Source: Achatina immaculata (Eukaryota > Mollusca > Gastropoda > Stylommatophora > Achatinidae). Taken from it: DNA of 64,000 nucleotides. This document shows positions 50,701-62,700 of the stretch, piece by piece. Position 1 is the stretch's first letter. Every line of letters begins with the position of its first letter. The notes beneath the pieces were generated by a model. That model did not search any database. It saw nothing but the letters and a program-made list of their open reading frames with translations, and was not told where the DNA came from. The translations under genes and the position numbers were made by a program. The stretch covers positions 12,049,963-12,113,962 of the forward strand of contig CM019701.1 of assembly GCA_009760885.1 (NCBI GenBank), written 5' to 3'.

Positions 50701-53700
50701 CAGTATCTATGCTCTACCACACTCATCTATTCTCTGCCAGTATCTATGATCTAACACACTCATCTATTCTCTGCCAGTATCTATGCTCTACCATAGTCAT
50801 CTATTCTCTGTCAGTATCTATGCTCTAACACACTCATCGATTCTCTGCCAGTATCTATGCTCTAACACACTCATCTATTCTCTGCCAGTATCTATGCTCT
50901 AACACACTCATCTATTCTCTGCCAGTATCTATGCTCTAACACAGTCATCTATTCTCTCCTAGTATCTATGCTCTACCACAGTCATCTATTCTCTGCCAGT
51001 ATCTATGCTCTAACACACTCATCTATTCTCTGTCAGTATCTATGCTCTACCACACTCATCTATTCTCTGCCAGTATCTATGCTCTACCACACTCATCTAT
51101 TCTTTGCCAGTATCTATGCTCTACCACACTCATCTATTCTCTGCCAGTATCTATGATCTAACACACTCATCTATTCTCTGCCAGTATCTATGCTCTACCA
51201 TAGTCATCTATTCTCTGTCAGTATCTATGCTCTAACACACTCATCGATTCTCTGCCAGTATCTATGCTCTAACACACTCATCTATTCTCTGCCAGTATCT
51301 ATGCTCTAACACACTCATCTATTCTCTGCCAGTATCTATGCTCTAACACAGTCATCTATTCTCTCCTAGTATCTATGCTCTACCACAGTCATCTATTCTC
51401 TGCCAGTATCTATGCTCTAACACACTCATCTATTCTCTGTCAGTATCTATACTCTACCACAGTCATCTATTCTCTGCCAGTATCTATGCTCTACCACACT
51501 CATCTATTCTATGCTCTACCACAATCACCTCTCTTTTACCACTATGTTAGCACAGTCATCTGTGTTCCTGCACTGCTAGCAACAATATTTTTTAAAACAT
51601 ACGAGGGTGAGTCAAAAAGTAACCTCAAATTTTTTATTTGAATAAAATGTACAAGTACTGTATAACTGAAAACTCCTCATGTGCAAGTACTGTATGACTT
51701 AAAACTCCTCATCACTTTTCAACATAGTAGTCTCTACATTCAGTGCTGGTCTGCCACCATTTCACTTATGCCTGGATTCGTGAAGAAACAAAAAAAGATT
51801 CTGACTGACCTAGTAGCCAACTATGCACAGCTTCTTTAATCTCTTCACTTGTACTGAACTTCTTCCCACCTAGAACCTTCCTGAGGAGTCTAAATACATG
51901 ACAGTCACATGGTGTGAGGTCAGGTGAGTATGTAGCATATGGAAGACACTCCAAACACACATTCATAATTTGATGAGCTGTTGTACATGCTGTGTGAGGC
52001 CACACATTATCATGTTGTAACAAACACTAGAACTGAGCAAACCATGATGTTCTGATATGATTACAGGTTTCAAGTGGTTCTTAAGCACATCACAATATGC
52101 TATGTTGTTGACAGTGGTTCCTCTGTGCATGCAATGTTCCAGGAATGAGTCTGTACAGTCCCACAAGACCATCAATTTTCTGGCTGACAAAGCAGTTTTG
52201 GTGAGAAGAACGTCACCACTCCCAGCTGGCTCACTTTGTAACTGGCTGGAAGCAATGTGCCAAGCATTCATCTGCAGTGACTAAACATCATGGAAAGTCA
52301 TTTATTTCAACTTCAGAAAGTCATAAAAGTCACAAACATCCTCACAAACTTTCTTTCAAATAGGATGTGAGTTGTTCTGGCATCCATCTGGTGACAATTT
52401 TTCAAAACTGCAGCACTTCATGAATGATGTGGTCCACCAAGCCATGACTAATCTTCAATCATTCAGCCATCTCAGTGATTGTTACTTACTGGTTTATCAT
52501 TCATTCCACTTCAGCATTAGCATCAGGCCTATTTGCAGTGTAAGACAGCCAAAGCTAGCTGTATCTGCCAAAATCTGACACCCCATTTTTAAACTCCCTG
52601 TGCCATTCATATACTTGCTGAAGCAACACACACATCCACATACTGCATCTTCGTTATGTGATGAATATCTACATGTTTCTCACCTTCACTACCAAAGAAA
52701 CGAATAACTATATGGTGTTCTTCTCTCATGCATGCTTCCATAGGGATGGCCATTCTTGATCTGGTCTACTGACATCATATTTCCCAAATGACTTATATGC
52801 CTCCACACACTTACATCTAGAGAGGGGTGGCATAACATATCTGTAATGTAACTGCATACTACTACATTTAGTTGCTTGGATTCTTTTAGAGCAAAATTAA
52901 GATCATTTTTTGACTCACTCTTGTATAAATGAACAACTCATGACATGCCTGAAAGATTTAATAAGCAAAACTGATAATAAAACTCTCAAAGCACAGTCAT
53001 AATTTTTCAAACTATTGCAGTCAATCTAAAACTGGTATATTTCTCTATAATTTATACTTACCAACATACAAGGCTGCTGTACCAGCAGACATACCAAATT
53101 TATATTCTATAAATTTTGGCATAAATGTGGAAAACCCACTTACTAGAATACCTGTAAAAATGAAAAATAAGGAAATAAACAATTTACAACATTTTCAAAG
53201 GGCCCACATACATAAATACATGTCAAGCTTTACACAGAAAAAACAAAAGAAAAGAAAAAAGTCTAAAAAACAAAGAATTCACATTTCATCCAAAAGAATC
53301 ACAAGGAATATTTTTTTTTAAAAGTTAAAAAGTGGACATACAAAGACATACCAAAAAATCATGATATATATAAATTATGATGTAAACAAATTATGACATT
53401 TTGAAGTGATACTGCCAAAGCTGGTCAAAACTCAACAAGTGGCTAATCAGGCTGTTGCACTGCAAAAATATGACCACACATGTAAGGGCCTGCTGGAAAT
53501 CTTCACAAATTAAAAGTCCACTGTCTTACACCTTCCATCTGAAGTGATGCCTTATTTCAAGGTCTTTTATTGAACTCTTAAACCCACTGACTTACACATG
53601 GAGATCCTCTAGAGATGATACCAAATATTCTGACATAATCAAATTACAACACATATAAAATATGACAAACTGTCTCAGAAATAATATGCTTTTCTTATCG

Positions 53701-56700
53701 TATGCTTTTTCTTATCGTATGCTCTTTCTTATCGTATGCTTTTTCTTATCATATGCTCTTTCTTATCATATGCTTTTTCTTATCGTATGCTTTTTCTTAT
53801 CATATGCTTTTTCTTATCATATGCTCTTTCTTATCATATGCTTTTTTTTATCGTATGCTCTTTCTTATCATATGCTTTTTCTTATCTATGCTCTTTCTTA
53901 TCATATGCTTTTTCTTATCATATGCTCTTTCTTATCATATGCTTTTTCTTATCGTATGCTCTTTCTTATCATATGCTTTTTCTTATCATATGCTCTTTCT
54001 TATCATATGCTTTTTCTTATCGTATGCTTTTTCTTATCATATGCTTTTTCTTATCATATGCTCTTTCTTATCATATGCTTTTTTTTATCGTATGCTCTTT
54101 CTTATCATATGCTTTTTCTTATCTATGCTCTTTCTTATCATATGCTTTTTCTTATCATATGCTCTTTCTTATCATATGCTTTTTCTTATCGTATGCTCTT
54201 TCTTATCATATGCTTTTTCTTATCGTATGGTCTTTCTTATCGTATGCTCTTTCTTATCATATGCTTTTTCTTATCGTATGGTCTTTCTTATCGTATGCTT
54301 TTTCTTATCATATGCTCTTTCTTATCACTTACCATGACAAGCTGCTGCCAGGTTGATTAGCATAAACGGAACATTTGTGAACAAATATTTCAAGGACAAT
54401 AAAATGTCCTTAAAGCCATGCTGCTGCCCAGTTTTATCTATGCTTTTAGATGCTTGAGTTTCCCTCCCTCGCTCAAGGGCATATTTCCGGGATCCTAGAC
54501 AAAATTTTTGGAAGGAAAAGTAGCATTTCATTACTAGTGCTATTCTCATGACATTTTCAGAGTTAATTAAATTTTTTTTTTTTGTTGGTGTCCTCTGACA
54601 GACTCACATCAAAGGTAAAATTATGATTAGGCAGATGGAGCATATGCCCTGGCATCAAATCTGGAAAGGGCTGGAGGGTTGGGACCATTTTTAAGGTTAA
54701 ATATGAGAATCTCCACCTTTATGTAAAGTAGAATTTCTTGTGTTTCATAGTTTTCAAGGAGCACCATATTTTGTCCCTGGATGCCATTAACCCTACTTAT
54801 ACTTCTTATATGGGTGGAGCACATGACCTGGATACAGTCAATCTTCTGTGACCTTTACACAGGTAGGACACCAGCCCTGGGCATGATTAGCTCTAGTTAC
54901 ACCTCTACCTCTGACCCATTTACAAGTGGGACATATGTTCTCTCTCTCTCTGAACCTTAAGTGCCCAGGGCACATGGGGGTTCTGCAAGGGTTTTCCACA
55001 AATGCCTGTCCTTCGCCTTTTTTTCTGCTCTTGCCCAGGTGAGCCCTCTATTGCTCAACATCCTTTCTGTTGTTCTTCTCCATGACATATGTTCTAGGCA
55101 CCATTAAATCTCTAGCTGCACCTAAGATCCATATGCAGACTTGGCACATGCCCTCAGCATGCTCAACTCTAATTACGCTTCTGACACATAAACAAGTCAG
55201 ACGCATGCCCTGGGTATCATAAACCCTAGTTATACCTCTGACCCATATACAAGAGGACTAATTCTTACATGAACATCTGTTCATTCTTTAATGTCTAACA
55301 CAGTATGTGCTGAGTAATCTGGTGCATCTCATCCTGCAGGCAAACAATCTCTGATTTGTATGTTTCATTTTCACAAGCGTGTCAGGCATCCATTTTTTAT
55401 TTGTAGACTGATGAGATAGAATACCACAACAACAGAGGAAAGGTCACTGATGGAACCTGAGAATGGTTTATTTTTTAAATATTTATAACAATAACGATGT
55501 TAGACACATCATGATGTGTTCAGAAGTTATGCAAGGTAATTAAAAAGTTATGCAAGTTAATTAAGATTTTATGCAAGGTAATTAAGAAGTTATGCAAGGT
55601 AATTAAAAAGTCATGCAAGGTAATTAAAAAGTCATGCAAGGTAATTAAGAAAGTATGCAAGGTAAATAAGAAGTTATTCAAGGTAATGGTTCTAAGGACT
55701 GTTACTGCCATAGGTGGGGTCGAGAATCCGATCTCCATTACAACGGCATGCGTCTCAAACAGCCTCTGGCAGTCAAGTCCAGCTCCTGGCCTTCCCGTGG
55801 CAGAACTGTTTAAACTGACAGGAGAAGGGGTGAAGGTGAATATCTGGCGCCTGAAAACTAGACACTTAGGGTAGATGAGTGGCATGTTTGGTAGCTCATC
55901 TACCGCTGCTGGCGAGATTCTTCAGCTGCCGTGCATGGAGCAGTGCTCCTCCTAGCCAATGAAGAAAGGTGCAAATGGGGTTGCCGCGCGCCACCACTGC
56001 GGAAAAGGTGGTAGAAAGGATAAAGCGAAGCAAACAGTCAAATCACGGCACCTCTGGTCTGGAGGTCGGCCACGTCCTAAGTGCACTCATATCAGGTGAA
56101 ATGCATGAACCGGCTTAACCCAGAAGTTAAGACATTGCTGGCGAGACTCTTCGAATGCCGCACGTGGAGTGAAGCTCCTCCCGGTCAAGGAAGAAATGCA
56201 GAAAAGAAATAAGGGTTGCTGTGCAGCGCCGATGTGAAAAGGTGAAGGAAAGGATAAAGTGAAATTTAATCGGTATGTCCAGTAGTATCGCTGCGAGAGC
56301 TACACATACCACGGCGCCTCTGCTCTAGAGGCCGGCCACGTCCGAAATACACCTACACTGGTGAAATATGCCTAAACCGGCTCATACCAGGGGTGAATCT
56401 TGAAGGCTATGCATGCCGTGGTACCTCTGCTCTAGAGGTCGGTCACATCCCAAACACACCCATACTGGGATAATATGCCTAAACTGGCTCAACCCAGGGG
56501 TGGAAGTCACTACTGGCAAGGATTCGTCCTCCTGGACGAAAGCTCCATCCTGGTCACAACTAGGAAGGGTAGCAGCCATGACCACAAAATGCTGAAGTCG
56601 GAGACACCGGACCAGGGCAGTCTAGATAGGCAACCACCTCTCACCTGGCGGGGATGTATGCATATCCTAATCACACTGAGGTTTTCCGGTGAGAAAGTCC

Positions 56701-59700
56701 AACACTGGACTGGATGGGCAACCACCTCTCACCCGGCGGGTATCCAAAACACGTCGAGGTCTTCCGGTGAGAAAGTCCAACTCCAGACTAAACTGGTGCA
56801 ACGAAAACCACGGTGTCAAGCAATCCCGCTTCTGAGACCCACCAAGAATACAAGCTCAAGCCCTGAGATACTCTGAACCTCTTGTGGTCCTCTCGGGGAC
56901 CACACGGGGGACCACGGGACTTAACGAGGACCACAGGTTTAAATTCAGTAGGATCACAGGGTGGTCTTGGTGGTAGAAGCGAACGAAGAAGAAGAAGAAG
57001 ATTCAAGGTTATTAAGAAGGTATGCAAGATAATTAAGAAGTTATGCAAGGTAATTAAAAAGGTATGCAAGGTAATTAAGAAGGTGTGCAAGGCATTTAAG
57101 AAGTTATACAAGGCATTTAAGAAGGTATGCAAGGCATTTAAGAAGTTATGCAAGATAATTAAGAAGTTATGTAAGATAATTAAGAAGTGATGCAAGGTAA
57201 TTAAGTAGTTATGTAAGATAATTAAGAAGTTATGCAATGTAATTAAGTAGTTATGTAAGATAATTAAGAAGTTATGTAAGATAATTAAGAAGTTATGTAA
57301 GATAATTAAGAAGTTATGTAAGATAATTAAGAAGTTATGCAAGGGAACTAAAAATCACCTGCAGTGCCAGAATCAAAACTGTGCTGTTTCATTTCTCTCA
57401 TTCTCTCACACACATATCATGAGCGAAGCATAACTTCATATTAAATGAAGCAAAGCATGACTTCATATTAAACTCACTATAAACCCTTCTTCACTTATTC
57501 AGTATACAATCTCACCTACAAGAAATGAAAATGGTGGTTTGTGATATTAAAAAAAGATAAATAAAAGAATACTGACCTAAAAATGGTGATGTGTGATATA
57601 TGGAAGTGGAAGAATATTGCCCCAGAGAAATGATAATATATATGACACGAGAAATTGCAAGGGAAACAGTGATGTGTGATGCAAGAAAGGTTAAAAAAAG
57701 ACTGCCATAGCCAGAGATAAGCTCTCCACTCACAGTTAAATGTCTTCAAGGTGTGTGTCTCAAACAGTCTCCGACAGTCAACCCCGTCTCGTGATGGAAC
57801 TGTTTAAACAAACAGGAGAAGGGTGGAAGGCAAGTAACTGGCACCTGAAAACCAGGTGCTTGAGGCAGATGGGACTTGATGACCCAGGAGGGAAGCTCAT
57901 GTAGGAGAAGGAAAGCTCTGATTTCAAACCATTGCTGACTTGCAGGGCAGTCTCTGGAGTCTAATGGAGTAAACCAGGTACTTCTTCTTCTTCTTCATAC
58001 GCACATTGGTGATGATGTGTGGTACCCTGATTTTTGTGATGCACCTTTTGGCTGGGTACCTCTGACTTCAGCACCTTCCCTTGGTGTGGTCTTGCTCGGA
58101 CTGCCATGAAGACAGTGATGTAGGCTGGCCTGGCCAAAACTTTATTTTCCAGCCTCTCGTGGCTGTATTTAAGCCCCTTCTCCGCGTCAGATCCAGCGTG
58201 CAATGCTGGCTGCCCAAATGGCTTTGAGACAGTTCCACAGAGATTGCTCTGACTTTGGGATGAGGAATCTGATGTGTGCCTCAACGATATCCATTCCCCG
58301 CCACCTATAGTCTACTGGCTCTGTTTTGTTTACATCATTCTGATAGCCATTGTTGTAAAGACCAATAGGCTTGTCATGTCCTGGATTCATTGGTTTCACA
58401 TCAGATTTTCCTCATCCCCGCCAGTGATCTCCATGTCCCCATCTGACTTAATATTTTACAAAAATAACAATTACAATTAGTACTGATTGCTACAGGTTTC
58501 TGGGCTACAGAAGCAGGTCAGAGTTTTTAAGCAAACAGATCTATGTTCCCTGTCTCACAAAGACTATGTTAAGATAAGTGTGCTCTTAACACAGTTCTTC
58601 CCAGGGCCTAAACCAGATACAAATCTGATTGTAGGCAACAGGAAACTACCACTATACTTCCCAGTAATTTATCATGGACACAACAATCCAAATCTGTATG
58701 GAGGAGAGGTGGGCTACAGCAACTAATGGCAACAGGGAAGATCAAAAGTAGAAGAGACAGAGGAAGACAGAGAGAGAAGATGTTTGATGGTTTGTTATCC
58801 TAGCATGGAAAGTGCTCTGTGACAAGCCTGATGAGATGTACAAGGCATCAAGGGTTGTGGAAGGACATGATATCTTATGCCTGTTGGCAGGGACCTTGAC
58901 AGAGAGAAAGAGATGTCTTAGAGAGAGAAAGAGAGAGATGCTTTGAGAGAGAGAGAGAGAGAGAGAGATGCCTTGAGAGAGAGAGAGAAATGCAAGAAAA
59001 TAGAAAACTACTAACACATAACAATCATGATGTTTGAGGTAAGAAAATAGAAGACTACTAACACATAATAAAGATAATGTTTGAGGTAAGAAAAGGGAAG
59101 ACTACTGATATGGGTGATGTATAATATAAGAAAAATGACTACAAACCTGGCAACTCTTTTGGGAAAGCTAGTAGTGGCAAAGACAGAAAGATGGCGATTG
59201 TTCCGCTGATAAGAAATCCAATCCACCAGGCACCCACCCACTTTGGGTTCTCCGTGTCCAAACCCAGGCTGTTATGAGCCAGAAGGTAAATGAAGTTTAC
59301 AAGTGATAATGACTTTGTTGTTTGTATTTTTTCATGAGAGTGCTTCTACATGTTCATCATCATCATCATCATCATTATTTTGTGGATGTATGTTGGAACA
59401 GAAGATAACATCCAAAATGTTATTACACTTATTCAGACAAAAAAAAACCTTCAACTTTTCTTTCTAGGGTACTGACTGATAAGAAAACCATAAACTAACT
59501 ATGGTATGGACTCATAAGAAAACTCTAAACTAACTATTGTATGGATTCATAAGAAAACTCTAAACTAACTATTGTATGGATTCATAAGAAAACTCTAAAC
59601 TAACTATGGTATGGATTCATAAGAAAACCCTAAACTAATATGGTATGGATTCATAAGAAAACTCTAAACTAACTATGGTATGGATTCATAAGAAAACCCT

Positions 59701-62700
59701 AAACTAACTATGGTATGGACTAATAAGGAAACCCTAAACTAACTATGGTATGGATTCATAAGAAAACCCTAAACTAACTATGGTATGGACTAATAAGGAA
59801 ACCCTAAACTAACTATGGTATGGATTCATAAGAAAACCCTAAACTAACTATGGTATGGACTAATATGAAAACCCTAAACTAACTATGGTATGGACTAATT
59901 AGAAAACCCTAAACTATGGTATGGACTGATAAAAAAACTCTAAACTAACCATGGTATGGACTGATAAGAAAACCCTAAACTATGGTATGAACTGATAAGA
60001 AAACCCTAAACTAACTATGGTATGGACTGATAAGAAAATCTTAAACTATGGTATGGACTGATAAGAAAATCCTTCACTGCCTGTTAATAGAGTGGACTGA
60101 AACCCTTTCCTTGTTTGGGTTTTTATGGATAAGAACAGTCTACCCTGTCTGTCTACAGCAATTAAGGATAAAAAAACAGCCCCATACTTAAGGCAAGGAT
60201 AGATAAAATTTCATCCATCTGCCAGAGTGTGGACAGATAAGAAAACCTGCTATGTCCCTTAAAGGGAAAAAAAAGTTCACTACAGTGTAAAGAAGATATA
60301 CACCAGCTGGTGAAGTACAGATGACCAAGACCCTTCCTTTGCTTCCTTAAAGTGCAATCTGAAAGCAGGTTGTATAATAACAGAATGAAGCAGTAACTGG
60401 TGTGATCAGTGTCATCACGGAGGTTTGTGAGAGGTCATTAATATATTCCTTACATCCATTAAGTGCCCTGCCTACAGACATTAGCAATCATGATTCTACT
60501 CTTTGTGCAGTTCTTGGTGTTCTGAATCAGATCTGTTGTCTTTCCTTTCTGAAGCCACCTTACCGGGACAATCAGGTAATGTTTTCTTAACCCCTTACTC
60601 CACTTCTTTTTCCTGTGAGTTTTCTAGTGATTATTATGGTCTATAATTTCCATCTTCTTTTGATATGGCTAAAGAATTTTCATTGCTTTCTTCTTATGGT
60701 TTTTCTTAGTAATTTGGTTTTGTTGTGTGATTTCTCCGAGAAATGTTTTTATCTGTAACTGTAAAAAAAAGGAGCCTAGCTCTGCCGCTGGTCCTGGAAA
60801 GCAGCTTCATTACACTCAGGGCATGCACACATGTGTCTGGCCTTTGACATCAGGATTTCTTTCAGGTGTTTTCAGGGAGATGACTCCAATGTTGTGTTGA
60901 CTGTGTGTTGCCTGTGATCTAGCATTTAGTTGGGATTTGCAGCCACTGCCCTTGGCTACATGTAATGCACTGAGTCCTATGTGTTAGGTACTTTGGAGGA
61001 AGCCGCTTTGCATTTGTTCATCAAGGTGTTGCTTGATGGATTTGTACAGGTCTGATTTGTCCATTTTGATGAGGCCCTCTGGTTCGAGCCTTGCTGCTAG
61101 CTGGTCCACTTTGTTGTTTCCGTCAACTCTGGCATGGCCTGGACAGTATGTCTATGTGATGTTTTTGATGTGGGATTTTTAAATTATTTGCCATTCACTT
61201 CTAATGGGCTTTTTTTTTACACTTTCCTTAAATTTTAGGGTGTTTCTGGGTTTTTATCTGAATTCCATGATTTCAGCTGAAGTTGCTTACAGTGACAAAA
61301 ATCATTTACTGATTAGAAGAGAATAAACCAGTCAGTTTCATACCACTTGCATCTAATAAAGAATAAAATTTATAAGAAATATTTTCATAACCCACTTATA
61401 AGAAAGGCAAAGTATATATGCTGGACTGATGACATGGTTTCATATTCAGAGCTTAACACTCCACTTCTTCAAGGGGATCCCATGAATAAGTTAATTTGTG
61501 TCCTAAACTGTTTTGGGTGGGCTATCTATAGTCCTCATGAATGGCTCTCAACTTTCCCTAACTGAAGGTTTTAACTGGTCCATATGGAAGTTTTTCAGAG
61601 AAGATCATTGCATACTATGCAGTTTACCACAATCCAGTGGTTCTCAACCTTCTTCTTCTTGTGTACCCTTTGGCAGCCTATTTTTATAAACTGTACCCCT
61701 TCATTTCAGCATAATTGTTTATTACTATTGTAGTTGCTGCTACTTATCTGTTTTGCCCATTATCCAACTTCTTGCATATATGTCCTGTCATGTATTCTTG
61801 GGGATAAACATAGCCCAAGTTGGGAACCACTGCCATAATCCACCGGCAGAATCCGCATGCTTCAACGGCATCACATCACTTCTGCAGCAACAAGATATTC
61901 TACTTACTATAAAAACAAAAGATTCTTTTGTCTTCAGTGAAAGTTTGCCTGTACTGACACCAGAGATAATCTAAGGAATGCCTCACAAACATGCTAAAGC
62001 CATTTACCTTTTCGGGTCTACTCCTATCTCAGTATAGATGTCAAGAAACTTTGCTCCTACCATGTAGCCAATAGCAGGTCCTATGATGGCACCAGTGTAA
62101 AATATACCTGAAATTAAAATAAGAATAAATATTTATTTACTGGACAGAATAAATTCATGATCAATGCAGAGATAAGACAGATGAGCAAACAACAACCTGT
62201 CTCATCAGTGATCAAAAAAAAAAAAAGTAGAGGGACACATATCAGCCATGTGAAGAAAAGAAACAACCAAAGAATCCCAGAACAAATTATCAAGTAGGAC
62301 ACAACAAGCCCCCCCCCCAAAAAAAAAAGAAGTCAACCACACACAACTCTAAAGAGAACATTGTTGACAGAGGCTAAATCAGTGGGCATAAAATCCCTTG
62401 ATGAGGTTGAAAAACTTGTTGAAAACAGAAAAATCTGGTGAACCACCATGCATGCCATGCGCGATATTTAGCGGCACTGTAAGGATGCAAGATTGGACAG
62501 AATAAATGAATATTTATACTTTTTGAGAGATCTGATAAAAAGTTAGCTTTTAAAGAATACAAAGATATTTAAAGATGTAGAGAGAAAACATATCTGCATA
62601 TGTTCTTTGGTGAGTAGTCACTATTAACAGTTATTAAGAGAATTCATAAATATCTGTAATTAACATGAGAATATACAAATATGTGTAATTAATGTGAGAA

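Noticed and set aside
53662..54360. Leu/Phe/Tyr-rich 'membrane protein' frames
   Set aside because: All three plus frames are open because of the 17-bp repeat. The region is an intron of the minus-strand transporter gene.
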